A DNA stretch of 64,000 nucleotides, from the NCBI RefSeq assembly GCF_001723175.1, contig NC_064650.1:1488001-1552000 (forward strand). Reading direction: 5' to 3'. Of the stretch, positions 38,401 through 50,914 are shown piece by piece; position 1 is the first letter of the stretch, and each line of letters begins with the position of its first letter. Both the position numbers and the translations under genes were made by a program. This DNA is from Penicillium oxalicum (lineage: Eukaryota; Ascomycota; Eurotiomycetes; Eurotiales; Aspergillaceae). Under the pieces are notes generated by a model. The model was not told the DNA's origin. It ran no database searches and saw only the letters and a program-made list of their open reading frames with translations.

Positions 38401-39141
38401 GTCAAGCGCGGAGACCGACGATCGCCGCTGGGCTGCGGCTCCCAATGTGAATGATTCGTCGGTGAAGCTGGCAATGGATGAAAGTCGTCCCCTTGAGTAC
38501 GGTTGACTGCTGCGGCCCACCGTGGCTTCTACACCTCGAAATTCTGAGACCACAGGGGCCTGACGGTTGTTTCTGGTCCCCGGTAGAGAGAAGTTTGAGA
38601 CTGGAGAGGTTCGGAATGAGTGATTGGCAGAAGCTGAGGGCTCCACCGTGCCAGGGGCTGTTCGGATCTTTCGAGAGGCATCACCAGTTCCCGAGACGTC
38701 ATGGCACCGTCGCTTGCTTGGTCGACTCGAGTCGCGAAAGTCTTGCAAGTCCTGCAGATGTTGATGGTGGCGGTTAAGATAAGTTTCGGGAGTTTTGGCC
38801 TTTTTTGAAGCCCGAACTGGCCCACTTTGACGAGAATTCGATATACGGTCTGCTGGTCGAAATGCCCCAGAAGCCTTGACCATGCATTAGCATCACAACT
38901 CATTAACTGGCACAGTGGGTGACATCTTACACCAGGCTTTGGCCGGTTTGGTTTCGTTCTTCCAGCACCCGGTTTGATTTCTAGCGCCCCTGAGGGGCTA
39001 ATTTCGACCATCAGAAATCTGTCAAACAAGAAACTCATCTTCTGTCCCCCAATCGGATTGCGCACTTCGCAAAGAGCAGGATACGTACCGGCGGACAGCT
39101 CCCAGCAGTCGGGCCTCATCTTCCTTATCTTGACTCAACAT
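35421..39141 (-). CDS. ulp2: Ulp2-type SUMO protease (C48 peptidase)
   Basis: Nuclear cysteine protease that trims SUMO chains. Four exons: 39141-39089, 39018-38931, 38874-37691, 37632-35421 (introns 70, 56 and 58 bp); 1,178 aa. The first two short exons are placed by phase, GTACGT/GACAG and GTAAGA/TCAAG borders, and give a continuous N-terminus. Residues 50-440 are mostly Ser/Arg-rich and disordered. The protease starts at about 590 (YPKVGKKKEEVNVDDRDRL, the substrate strand). Catalytic residues: His703 (SAHWYVAII), Asp856 (ITFDSLDA), Gln903 and Cys909 (QPNYSDCGLYLL). A 150-residue acidic to basic insertion separates His and Asp, as in the Ulp2/SENP6-7 branch rather than Ulp1. A long disordered tail (about 985-1178) follows, typical of Ulp2. 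The assignment to this branch is strong. Confidence 0.93.
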
Positions 39142-40583
39142 CGGTAATCGCCCACCTTACCTGTTGGCGGATCTCATCAGCAATCCGGCGCAAACGAAAC
39201 TAGGAGGTCCGGGCAAATTTACCCAACTCTCGCGGCTATGTTATCGTATGTGGGCGAATGCAGGATTGATCCACCGATGGATTTAGAGTAAAGTAGAAGA
39301 GAAGATTCGTGCGCATAACTTTGAGTGTTCTGGAAGCGAAGTAAATTTTTAGTATAAAAACATTTAACAACACTTCAGCGTGACTGAGGCTCAAGGCGGA
39401 GAAAAAGTTGGCGGGGAAAGACGAGCAGGCGAATGGTTTATTTCGGCACATTGATGGGCGTTGATCCTTGATCGATCGTTTCGCAGTGATATGAAACCAA
39501 AGAGCTCTTTTTATGACATCGAAAATGCATCTCGCGGCGCAAGATATACTCGAACGTACCTGCAGAGCAGTATGTCGCACTCTTAGTAGCTTCAGATGAA
39601 AGCAGCAGTTGTTTCCTCTGTTCTGCGCAGTAGTGACTGATCCGTTGTTCGCATTCAATATTCGGCCGCGAGACTCGGCAATATCGAAGTCGTAAGTGGC
39701 GAATGCGAGGGAGGTTGGCGTGGGGAACGCGATCACAGGTGCTGCCGTGAAATTGGATTGCGGTGGCCGTCTAGCGGCCGTTGATGGCCGTTACTTTGAG
39801 GACAAGATAGCAGAGATGGGAGCAAGTGCCGGCTAAAAGGCACACTGGGATACGGAAAGAGGCAAGGAATCCATACAAATGCCAGATTTGAGGCGACCAC
39901 AACCCATCCGGATCTCGCGCCTTGGAAAAGAGCTCTCTTCGTGAGATTTATCGCGGAGAAATGTGGTCCAGTTAAGTTTATGCCACCATCTTGCGGGAGG
40001 CGGTAAGTTTTCATATGCGCCTGACGTTTCAGGCGGTCAGCTGTATCATCGTGACTGATGACGATGTGCAGCAGCCTACATTAATGGGGGTCTTTGTGAA
40101 ATTGACGAAACTGGTGAACATGCATCATGCTTCTAGCAAATTCATTCGTGGCCGTGAAGGACCTACTGGTCAAACATAATTGATCAAGAGCCGCCCACAA
40201 AGGTATCCTGCAAGGAAGACAGCATTCAAGAAAAATCAGAAAAAGGCCCACATACTGTCGGACAGACTGTGACATATGCAACGTGCTGGCTGCAGCAGAT
40301 GGAGGACTGGCAAGGAGAAAATAATCGAGAATAGAAAGGCAAGAAGATGGCACGTAAGACTCAGAAGAAGAAAGAAATTCATAGCACAGAGAATAGCGCA
40401 GTGCAGACATGTCAAAAAAAAAAGAATCGAATCAAAACCGCTGAGTTCGCCTCAATGCCCGCCGTCCCTCCAGACCCAAACGCGTCCCAATGAGTAGTAA
40501 AATTGTGCAGGATATCCTCTTTAGTTTTTCTTCCGTGAACTTTACTGTACAGGGCTCGAGGCCAAGTTGGTTGAGTGTGGACC
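39142..40583. other. 1.4-kb gap
   Basis: Promoter side of the Ulp2 gene and 3' flank of the eIF4E-type gene. A 166-codon minus-strand frame (39236-39736) lacks domain or start context and is probably chance. Nothing else recognised. Confidence 0.55.
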
Positions 40584-41743
40584 TTACAGGGCGGGACTAC
40601 CCTTGCCCTTGTCCGCGTCGTCATGGCCGGCGCGACGCCGCTCCACTCCAGAATGGCCAGTTGGGTTGGAGGTAGTGATTTGAGTCTTCTCTTGGCGAGC
40701 CTGGTCAATGGCAGAGCGCTGGGCAATACTGTCGTCGTGGCTCTTCCAGACGATGTTGGTGTCGGCGGGAAATGCGAGCATGCGCTTGATGGTCTCCCTG
40801 TGGGTCATGATTCATTAATATGGAAGCCTGCTGTGGATGAGGAAGGGTTCTATGCCGGGACAGCCCGTACCTGATCTTAATATTACGACCACCGTCGTTC
40901 TTTGTCCACACGCTCAAGACATCCTCACCTCCGCGCACGCTCAGTACCGCACCACAGACTTCGTCGCCCGCCTCGGCGAACTGGTCACCCACCAAAGCCA
41001 GCAGTAGATCCTCCCAGTACCGGTCGGCGACACCCTTCTTCAGCCGGACGATCCACTTGCCACCCCGCTTGTTGGCCTCGTCCTCCCAAACCGGCCGGAT
41101 TCCCTTCTTGAAGATATGATAATCCGACACGGTAGGGAGAAGCGATGGCCGCTTCAGGTGCGAATAGACCGCCCAGAAACTCTCGACGGATGCTATCGAC
41201 GCCAAGGGTACCGTCGATTTCTCATAATCGGAGTACTTTGGGGTGGGTGGGCGATACCAGACGATCCAGGTAGACTTCAGCGGGTGCTCTCCCGCTCCAA
41301 CCTGGCCATTGACGAGCCCCTTGGACCGCGTTGAGTCATTCTGGTCTGTCAGAGCGTCGCGCTTTTCACCTGGAGTTTTGACATCCGTCGAGCCGCCGGG
41401 GGTCTTGGGCGCACCAAACGAGGCGAAAGCTCCGGTGCCCAGTGCGAAAGCCGACGAGGCGTTGGTTGAGGGGGACGAGACACCGGCAGAGAGTGGAGAG
41501 ATCGCATTGAATGGATTTGAACGACCGTGGGAGCTGTCAGGGCCGAAGCGCTTGGATGGGCGGGGCAGGTCAACGCGAGCACCGTCCTTGCCGTCCGTGC
41601 CGGACATCGAAAGTGACAATTTGGAGGAGCTATTGACGACCCGAGGGACGCAAAAATCAGTAATTCCGCTCACGCAGATCTATTTCCCCGCCGACCGAGA
41701 TGACTTACTTTGCCCGACGAGTCCACAGGTTGGCGTTGTCCAT
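40584..41743 (-). CDS. class II eIF4E / 4EHP-like cap-binding protein
   Basis: mRNA cap-binding protein, probably a translational repressor rather than the main initiation factor. Three exons: 41743-41709, 41629-40871, 40797-40584 (introns 79 and 73 bp); 335 aa. The first exon codes MDNANLWTRRA, and the join gives NSSKLSLSMSG. Residues 1-125 are disordered. The eIF4E fold runs about 126-300: WIVWYRPP, ASVESFWAVYSHL (eIF4G-contact Trp kept), RPVWEDEANKRGGKWIVRL (second cap-stacking Trp kept), YWEDLLLALVGDQF, DEVCGAVLSVR. The first cap-stacking Trp of canonical eIF4E is replaced: the segment reads PPTPKYSDYEKS. That substitution marks class II/4EHP proteins. The C-terminal tail is hydrophilic. 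Confidence 0.93.
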
Positions 41744-43423
41744 AGTAGCGAGTGAATGTGCCCGAGACGCACGCGATCATGCGGGAGTCAAGTGGGAAGC
41801 GCAAAAAGACGAGGGGACTCGTTTCACAACAGGATTCGCACAATTCGGATTTAAAAAGCAAGTGGCAAGCAGCTACAGATAGCAGGAATGAACAAGTTTT
41901 TCTCCCGGAGGTTTGGCGTCAAAAAAAAAGGCGAGGGGTGGAAAACAGGCGGAGGATGCGGATGATGTGGCGGGGGTTGTACGTGTTGCAGCCGAGTGAT
42001 GTCGTTGAGCAAGGGCGGAATCGAGGGTCGAGGAGCAGAAAATTGGATGATGCAAAGGTGGGAGTAATAGAGCGGTCGGAAGACAGAATAGAGAGGGGAA
42101 TATGCGGGGGGTCAAATGGAATTTGGGGTTGACGGTAAAGTGTGTTGTAGGTGAAGACAAGAGGGGAGAGAAAGATCGGAGGTGGTCGAGTCGAGTGGGC
42201 TGGTCGAAAGTCGAGGAGGATTGGAAAGAACAATGCACTCTCTTCCCGTGGTGAGCGGCGGCAGTGGCAGTTTCGTCGGTCGTTCTTGCGTCGCTCGTTT
42301 CTCTGCGGCGGCCAAAAAGAGCTGCCATCCACCGTTTGGGGATTTCTGGGCCCGTTTTGCATCTCCACCAATGAACGTCGCTGAACGTGACCTTCCCGCA
42401 CCGTCTATTTTTCCGCCCGCCTAGTGCCCGTTTTATATTTTTCTCGCTTCCGCCTCCGAGCTTCTTCTTCTTTCTCATAATTCAAGACCACCTACTCAAA
42501 TCACCGCCAGGGTTCTTTGTTCTTTCCCACTGCCCTGGCGTTTCCGCCGTGTGTGTCGAGAATAAAATGTCGCTTCTAAAACCATCATCACGAGGGCTCT
42601 TCTGAGCTTCCCAGGATGCGTTGATGACCTGACAGACGAGACATTACCACCTAGACATCTATTTTCAAGCATCGCGTTCCCATACATATGTGCTTGGTCT
42701 GATTCGCCAAGTTGATCTTCTACCGATTGCTTGATGATGACTCGCTAGGGTACGTGCTGTGTTATTTTGAGGCTTCGGGATCTTGTCTCCCCGTTGAGTT
42801 GTTGATCATCTCTGTTTCCTTTTTTTTAACAAAAAAATGCAATTCGAATTTTATTCACTACATGACGAAAGTTTATTTGAGCTCTCTGGTAATCCGAGGC
42901 CTCAACCGCCTCCAATCTACGTAGGCTGGTTGGGCGTGAGGTTAATTGGCAAAGTCTGACCGTTTTGGAAAGCCAACCCTTTGTGAATCATACGTCAGAG
43001 AAAAACGTGTTCATGCTGACGCGATGTCTCTGACAGTGGCCTCGATGCTTTGACAGTTGTTTACATCGTGTGAAGCATCTCAATCATGGGCATATTCGGA
43101 GTACCCCTGGACGGACATTCCCGTGCTGACCCACCGGCTTGCCACCGTAGGTAACAGATTACGGGTTGGACACAATAGCTTATGATCCGACCATCCAAGG
43201 TGAAGCGAATTTAAATGAGAAAGGCCAATACGGAAAAGGAGCTCAATGATGCAAGAGGCGTTAAGTGAGGGAGCTGGTGATTCAATGCGCCTCCGGGCAT
43301 GCTCTCTCTAACGATCTTAGGTGAGGGATATGAGAAGAAGTGAGTAGACAAGAGCGAGGCGGAGCGAAATTAGATTGTAGCACATAGATGGCCATACTGC
43401 TGCTGGTTTGTCCCGGTCCATGT
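41744..43423. other. 1.7-kb gap
   Basis: Leader and promoter of the eIF4E-type gene and 3' flank of the CTD kinase gene. Minus-strand frames at 41873-42478 are CT-rich leader sequence, not protein-like. A pyrimidine-rich stretch near 42430-42480 may be core promoter. Nothing else seen. Confidence 0.55.
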
Positions 43424-46400
43424 TCAACGCGTTCCAGAGGTCGCCTCGCCACCTTCTGCGCGAGCCCGCTTGGTGTCTCGATCGCCTGTCGATACCGACG
43501 CTTCGGCCTTGCGCTTGTCTCGTTCGCGTTGGCTTTGCTGCTCGATGCGCCGGGCCTCTTTTCGCATGGCTTTAGATTCAAACTCATGCCAATCCCCTTC
43601 AACGTGTTCCAGCCTGCAAGATCGTCAGTAAGATGGAGGTAAAAAGTCAACGGATTCGGAAAGACCGATCAACGTACTCGGTAGCTTGCTGAGGAGATGG
43701 CGCCTCGGAGGTGAAGAATGGATGTTGGAGTACCTCCTCCGCAGTCGGCCGCTTGCTGGGGTCATAGTTGAAAACCGCGGTGATCATGTCCAGCGCCGCG
43801 GGGGTCAAAATATCGCGGTACAGCTCCTCAAAGACTCGCTTCTTCCGCTCCGTGGGCCGCATGAGTTGGAACCACGGCATCTCGACAAGATCCGGCCATT
43901 CGGCCCGAGTCGGAGTACCCAAGCATTGGTAAATTTTCTCAAGCTGACTGAGCTCACTGCCTTCTCCCGGGAACACGGCCTTCTTGGTGAACATTTCCAT
44001 GCACACACAGGCTGCGCTCCACACATCGACGCCGGGGCCGTACCGTGTTTCGCCCAAAAGTAGTTCTGGAGGTCGGTACCAGATCGTGATCACCCGATTG
44101 GTGTAGTCCAGTTGCCGGTTCTTGGAGAAGAATCGAGCGAGGCCAAAATCTGCGTACTTCAATAAACCGGTGTTGCTGATCAGAATATTGGCTGCCTTGA
44201 TATCTCGGTGCAGCACGCCGCGGTGGTGGAGGTAGCGTAGGCCTTCAAACATCTGCTTGGCGAGGTCCTTCTTGTGGGGGAGAGTAAGAGAGAAGGTGGG
44301 ATGGTTAATCAGACCAGTAAGATCATGCGAGAGGTATTCAAAGACCATGAAACATTCGTTTCTCTCAACCATCACCTCCAGGAGACTGACAACATTATTG
44401 TTTCGGAGGTGTTGAAGTAGCTTGATCTCGCGGACAGCAGTTACAGGGAAGCCGTCTTTTTCGCCTTCCATGCGGATCTTCTTCAATGCCACTTTGCGTT
44501 GGGTGTAGACGTGAATACCTTTGAAGACCTTACCATAGGTGCCGGCGCCAATGACAGATTCATTGCCAGGCTTTCGGTAATACACGGAATCTGCCTGTGC
44601 AAACTCGTCGGGTATGGTTGGTCGTGGTTTTAGACGGGTAAGGATCTGTTTCGGCTTAGGAATTTCATCTCGCGGCAACCCCGAAACTGGAGCTTTCCGA
44701 TGGTCATCACGCGTGTCAAAACGGCGATCATTTTTGCGCCGGTCTCGGCGGTTGTCGAGTCGACGGTCTTCCCTGTGATCGCGATATTCGCCATGGAAAT
44801 CCCTAGAGTCTCGCTGATCACGAAAGTCGCGACGATCTCTAGGTTCACGTCCTCGATCGCGACCCCGATCGCGCCCTCGGTCCCTCCGTTCGAATCGTGG
44901 CTCAGGCTTGTACGTTGGCATGGGCCCATTTGTCAAGCGGTTGCGAGGTGTAGGAGGTTCAGCGGCTGGAGCACGTGGGGGAGGCTCTCGCACTTGCATA
45001 CGCTGCGCGAGATCGGGAACAGGCTTCGGGCCAGTCGCTGGCGTTGTTTTTGGCTTCAATGTGAAGCTAAACTTGCCTCCTTTGCTGACGGGGGTAGAAG
45101 GCTGCACCTCCCGATTAGGAGGCGCTGTCGTCTTGCTGACATTTTCCGCCACTGGAGAGCGAGCTCGACCATTCTCTCTTTCGGGGATTCTTTCACCAGA
45201 CCTGCGCCATTCTTCTGCTTCGACCGGGCGCGGAGATCCTATCTGGTCGGCAGATTGCAGGTGAGTAGAAGAGGACTTTGAGCCTGAAGGGCCATCCCGA
45301 GGGCTCGTGAACCCGCCGCGGCTATCGGATTCTGTAGCAGTCCAGTGAGCACTGTTGAAATGACGCTTAGAAGCGTTCCCCAAGCCATCGCCGGGTGAAT
45401 GACGACCTGTTTCATGCCCTATGTGGTCAGACCGACTATCGTGAGTACCCGTCCTGCGAGACGAGCTCCTGATAGAAAATTCAACATGATTCATAGAGGA
45501 TTCGTCAGGTGAGTCACGATGATTCCGCTCGTGATACTCCACAGAATGGTCTTTATGACTTTGATTGTTGATGGACGAGTTTCTGCCCCAGGAGAAGGAA
45601 GAAGGACAGAAGCATTAGATGACTGATCAAAAAGGTGAAGTTGGGCCGGGGGGGATGCATAAAAGCATAAAGACTCACACTGGTACAGACTGAGAAGAAG
45701 TCCTGCCATCGTTCTGTCCAACAAACCGAGTAGATTCATGGGGAGAGTCCTCATGTCGAGACGAGAAGTTCTCTCGTGAACCTCCACGACCAGTACTCGA
45801 TCGATCTGTGTTGCCGCCGTGGGCAGTCTGTGTTCGATAGACAGGTGAGTGGGGACGACTGCGATCAGAGCGAGCGGGGTGATGTGATCGGCTTGGGTGG
45901 AAACCATCATCGCCTTTGTGGAAGGCGGAGGAAGCGGATACTTTTGATCCAGCTGAACGTGCAGAATGCCGTGATAGAGAGCGAGAACGAGGCCGAGAAC
46001 CCCTGTCACTGTAGTCATCTGCAGGGGACCTCGGTCGACGATCAGGTGAGCCTCGATACTCATTATTCGGACCTGGTGATCTTGAATGTGCGGATCGAGA
46101 AAATTCAGGGCGACGGCGGTCTCGGCCCCTACGGTCCCGCCCTCGGTGAGGCGATCGACCGCGTGGTCCGCCGCGCCCCAAAAATCGCCCACGGGGTCCT
46201 GAGGGAGGGCTGCGGTCGCGTCTGTCGCCGTGTTTGGAGAAAGATGAGCGAGGAAGCGGCCGTTGACTTCGAGGCGAGGGACTGCGCGTTCTCTTGCGTT
46301 TTGAGGGTGGACCAAGAGGCGACTGTTCGCGTAGCGAGCTTCGAGAATCCTTGCCCACTGGTCTTGAGCTGTTCGTTGCTCTCAATTCGCCAGATAATGA

Positions 46401-46724
46401 TGGTTGGCGCCCTTCTATTTGCCGATCTTCATGGGAGTTTGAGGGTGGTCCAGGAGAGCGACGAAGAGTTCGGTTGGAATGAAACTCATTCGAGGCGTGC
46501 GGTGCATCGGAGCTAAAGCGAGATGCACGCGGTGGTGATCGATTGTAGTAGTCATTATGATGCTCGGATTGCTGGTATGATCGTCCTCCTCGATCGTGGT
46601 GGCGGCTTCTGCCGCGGTCTCTGTTTGAACCTCGACCTCTCCGTCGTTCTCTGTCCCGGGGTTCACGGTCCAAGTCGCCGCTCCTGGAGTCTCTCAGGAC
46701 CGGACTCCGACGAGACCCAGGCAT
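43424..46724 (-). CDS. ctk1: Ctk1/CDK12-type CTD kinase
   Basis: Cyclin-dependent kinase that phosphorylates the RNA polymerase II CTD, mainly Ser2, with its cyclin in CTDK-I. Three exons: 46724-45679, 45582-43678, 43613-43424 (introns 96 and 64 bp); 1,046 aa. Met1 is placed at MPGSRRSPVLRDSRSG. Residues 1-620 are Arg/Ser- and Arg/Asp-rich and disordered. The kinase begins near 650: GAGTYGKVFKG glycine loop, VALKKIRME, PVTAVREIKLLQ (the cyclin-binding helix of the CDK9/12 group), HRDIKAANIL, DFGLARFFSK, TIWYRPPELLLG. The last exon starts ELEHVEGDWHEFESKAMRKEARR, the post-kinase helix typical of CDK12/Ctk1, and ends in a Lys/Arg-rich tail. The donor GTACGT at 43677 was chosen over the read-through stop because it restores that block. 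Confidence 0.93.
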
Positions 46725-48713
46725 TAGGTATCGGCTGACAGCATCTGGCGATGCTAGAAACAATAGAAGAAAGGCGACAGACCCCTGCGTGATCAACGAA
46801 TTTCCCAACGGGTTTGAGGGGCGAAGTGGATAGTGACTCGCCGTAGCCTTGATCGCATACGCGGCGGAAGTCTTTCGGGTCTGGCAGAGAGAGCGCGGGG
46901 AAACTGTTTTTCCGGTGCACTGTGAGGCCGATGAGTAAAATGTCAGTGCAACAGGGATGTTTCTCACACACCTTGGACTATGTACTCTAGCTCGCTGTGC
47001 ACAGCTTAAATGAGTCGCAGAGAAGCAGACTACTTGCTCCTGTAGTAATTAAGGATCTTCCTTGGACCTGTTGCAATAGCCAAAGGTTCCAAGAGAGACG
47101 ATGTAAAAGCGGTGAATAGTCGACCCGAGAGGCCCTACGGCTCGAGCTGAAAAGCGTGCGGGATGTAGCTGCCGGAAACACCGGGAGAATCAGGCGAAAA
47201 CAGGCAGTAATCGTGATGGATCAGCTGCCACTTTGCGCAGACAGGACGGCCGTAGAATCTCAGGTTGAGTGACTTTCCGAGACGGGCAGAGCTTCCGCAC
47301 AAGCGGATGGCGACAATTCGCGAGTGTCGCACCAGGAGATCGCCTTTGCTCTCTGCTCCAGCTTTTGCTCTCTGACTTCTGCGCCTTGCAAGCATCTCCA
47401 GCCTGCAAGAATGTAACAGAAGAGCAAATGTGATTCCGCCAAGGAGGGTGAAAAGAGGCGGAAGCTCCCTGGTACCGCTGCTTCTATCTACGTTTTGCAT
47501 AATGCCAGATGTTCAGGAACTGGGCACCAACTTGCACACAAATGCCAATGAGCATAACTCGACCTTGAACCGACCGGTGGAAGGTTCTTTGATATCGCAG
47601 GTAGCATCGCAGATCAGAGATTGGTTGACCTTCGCCCTGTCCGCTTATAGACAGTGTCTATACCCTGGCCGTGGCTGAGCACCGCTTCGATTAGTCAAGA
47701 AGTGGAAGGAATTGTCCGCGCATGGATTTTCACTTCAGGCGATCCCCTGCCTTTCGTTCGCAGCGGTGAAGCTGGCGAGACATTTTCGTGTCGTTTAAGT
47801 CCATATGAGCTTGCGCGGGGAAAATTCTGAGGTGAACCACAATTCACCGGTTGCAGGCCTGGGACGCTAGCTTGTGTGAAAGCCAAAACGCATGCATGGA
47901 AGAAGCCCCGAGATCAGCCGCTGAAAATTTCAGCAGACCAGGTGGTGTCGAAATAATTGCGAAGGCAACATCTTTTAAGTTGCTAACACAAGGATGTGTC
48001 ACAGCACATATCGCATGTCAGGCCGAGGCACGTTTCAAACCATTCCGGGCCACCTCAGCGGCGAGGCGGGTATGAAAATTGGCAAAATTTTGCTTTCTTG
48101 TTGAAGCAGCCCGGGGCAAATCCATAAACATTGATTCATCCAGTGCAAGCCTGGCCTAGCCGATTGTTGGACATGATCACCTCACCTAATATCCGAGGCA
48201 CCAGGCTCCTTACAGTGCATACTGACGAGACAAAAGGACTGTCGAGTATGTAAGGTATGCTAACGAAGCAGGCATTAATATGTCAATGCATGCTTGTATA
48301 GATGTGGACAACACCATGCATGAGTTGTATCAATGAACGGAATGAGGGACGTTGCTATTGCGGGTTGCGGTGCTTACGATCAAGCGTCTATCACGTGATC
48401 ACATACATCACATGATTTCAACGACTCGGCGGGCTCTCACCATTCATGCGGGGCATGTCGTGCAGACACGCATCCAATGATGGGTGGAGTCACTTCAATA
48501 CTCGAGATTGCTTATACTAAAGTCCAAGTTGAACCACCTCTCTTGAAACGATTTGGTTTCTCCTTATTGCAAGTAGATCCCACAGTAGCTCAACCCTGTC
48601 AAAATAAAAATCCAATTCGCATCAAAGCTCCAGGTTTACAGCCTGCTCCTCAGTGCTCGACAGCAACATCGAGCGACATGTGAACCTAGTGTTGAATATG
48701 CCGATTGCGTCCC
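46725..48713. other. 2.0-kb gap, no gene seen
   Basis: Promoter side of the CTD kinase gene and 3' flank of the next gene. Short open frames only (82 codons at 47430-47678 is the longest plausible), without recognised content. Confidence 0.55.
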
Positions 48714-49524
48714 CTAATAGTGGACATTGTCATTCTCGTCATTGTCAGCCTCAGGAGGGATATTTCCAACGGTGTACAATGCATCAAAGTTAACATCCAG
48801 GTCAGGTATCAAGTGGCCAATGTTGTGGGCTTGGAACTGAAGGTAGGTCATGATCAGCATTCTCCCTCTATCAATATCTTGATTTTGCCAGTATAGGTCC
48901 GTGTATGCAACAGAATGCTGCACAAAAGACAAGGCTTGGTCCAGGAAGGGGCAGTGAACTTACAGGTGGCACCTCATTAAGGCCCAGTTCGCGGCTGAGA
49001 ATTTCCCAGTAGTGGTCGCTTTCAACACTTTGAGGGGCATTTGAGCGCACTGCGATAGGAGCCAGTCTGCCATGGAATCTTGCAGGGGCGATGCGAACTG
49101 GATTAAAAGGTCGCAGCTGCGAGTTCAAGCGAGTAGGCGCTCGCTGGAATCCATGGGTGTTGCGGCGCTCCTGTGACCGCTGGAGAGCAGTAGGCTCGAT
49201 ACCAGCATTGATTTGCATCTGGAAAAGATATGCTTCGCGGGCAAGTTGACTGGAGGTCACCAATCGACGTTCTGGGCCGGGCATGGGAAGAGTCACCAAG
49301 AAGGTTTCGGGAAAGCCAGCTGCGTTATCGGCTGGAATCTGCAATGGGAGATGGAAGAGCTGATCCCAGTCCATTGGATCGAAGGAAACCGATGGGCTAT
49401 TCAGTGCGTTGAGCATACTTTGAATGTCCTGAGTCTCATTGTTTTGGGGCTGAGGAGCAGCAGTCTGCTCTGTCTGGGTACTGGAGCCCCCATGCGGGTT
49501 CGTGTTGGGAGTTGTACTGCTCAT
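48714..49524 (-). CDS. unrecognised 254-aa protein
   Basis: Two exons (49524-48964, 48917-48714) across a 46-bp intron (GTAAGT donor, TGCAG acceptor, phase 0); 254 aa. I do not recognise a domain. Residues 1-45 are Ser/Thr/Asn/Gln-rich. About 45-120 looks ordered (FDPMDWDQLFHLPLQIP, SSQLAREAYLFQMQINAGI), then a basic Arg/Pro stretch. The second exon is helical and rich in aromatic residues (AYTDLYWQNQDIDRGRML, MTYLQFQAHNIGHL) and ends in an acidic tail. No signal peptide or membrane segment. The clean intron and even codon use across the join support a real gene; the role is unknown. Confidence 0.65.
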
Positions 49525-50914
49525 CTTGTCCTTTCTTCTCTCGATTTTTTATTGTGGAAGCGTATTCTAGAAGATGAGAGAATTAGTGTTCATCCACGGC
49601 AGAGGAATATCAATCAAGCGACGAGCTAACGCCTCCAAGCCAAGCAATATCGATCGTCTTGTGATGATCTACTGACAAATGACACTGGTATGAACTGATT
49701 ACAGACGGCGGTGACACCGCTGGATTGGAGAGCGCGAGGTTGACTTGCTGAGAAAAACTTGTCACCGAAGAGTCCTGTCGATAATTAACCCAACAAGCGC
49801 AAAGTATCGGTGGGGTTCTGATGGAAGGGCGAAGTAAGAGGAGGGAGGGAAGGTGAAAGAGAGGATGAGACACCGAGAGGTGAGGAACGGATCGATGCTG
49901 TCTTATGTCCTACTACTTTCCAGAATCCTGGTGACTGACTTGGAAGGCATGCTGCCTGCTCCTTGCCCAGGCAACCTGCGACTACCTACTCAGGCATCCT
50001 GAATCGATTTCCTCATCCGGTGTTTACGGGGATTGTTTGCTACTGCTTTTTCTTATAGTCACAGAGTTTGTGTCACCTATCAAGATCCACTCAGCACGAT
50101 TTCGGCATGTTTGCTCTCACACAATTCAGGCACCAGGTACCAGGGCCCATCTCTTCCAATGGGCTTTGTTGTCTCACGATGCAAGTTCGGACTGCGAAGC
50201 CTGAGTGGTGTGCCTGGCATATGGAAAACGTCGAGCATGTTCTTACGTGGTCCGGCTGATAGTCTTTCTATTCGCTGCTTTCTATCCAGTTCCGGAATTT
50301 CATTTTGAATCATGCGTTTCATTGAATCGTATACGTGGAATTGCATGGCGCCTCCAGATCTCGAATACAAGCATCCACCAACATAACGAAGATGAACAAC
50401 CAGAGCTACAAGGCCTTTTTTCCTGTCTTTATCCGTATGTGCAGTATTACAGATGCTGTCAACAGCTCCCGGGCCATCTAATTTGGGACATCAAACAAAA
50501 TTCGTATTTGACACGATCAAAAAAAAAAAAAATGGCTCTGGCCAAATTGATGCGTGAATTGGTGTAGTCGTTGAGACCATCTTTCAAGAGTAGAGCATTC
50601 GAGAACGCTGAAGTTGAAAACACATAGAGAGACAGTTCCCAGTGGAACTGCAGCCGGATCAGAATCCAAAAGACTTGCGAAGAACTCATAGCGAGACATG
50701 AAAACATAAGAAGATGCAATCCACGAAAGAAACCCAATTTTTCAGACCCACGTCAGAGCAATGTGCTCGTGAGGCAAATGAAGTATCGACAAACAGAAAC
50801 CTGTTGAAAGGCCACCAAACTCCGGGGTTCGTAATTTATTTTTACAGCATGAAAGTAGAGGCGAGGGATCCTAGAAGGATCCAACGTGTGATCTGGGTCA
50901 AAAACTGAAGAGCT
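49525..50914. other. 1.4-kb gap
   Basis: Promoter side of the 254-aa protein and 3' flank of the GTP cyclohydrolase gene. A 96-codon minus-strand frame (50080-50370) has mixed composition (ELDRKQRIERLSAGPRKNML) but no recognised family or clear splice partners; it could be a small gene or chance. Confidence 0.5.

Noticed and set aside
39236..39736. 166-codon minus-strand frame as a gene
   Set aside because: No recognised motif, and splicing signals do not support extension; kept as part of a gap.
41873..42478. 201-codon minus-strand open frame as a gene
   Set aside because: Pyrimidine-rich leader of the eIF4E-type gene; overlapping frames all look alike and no conserved block is visible.
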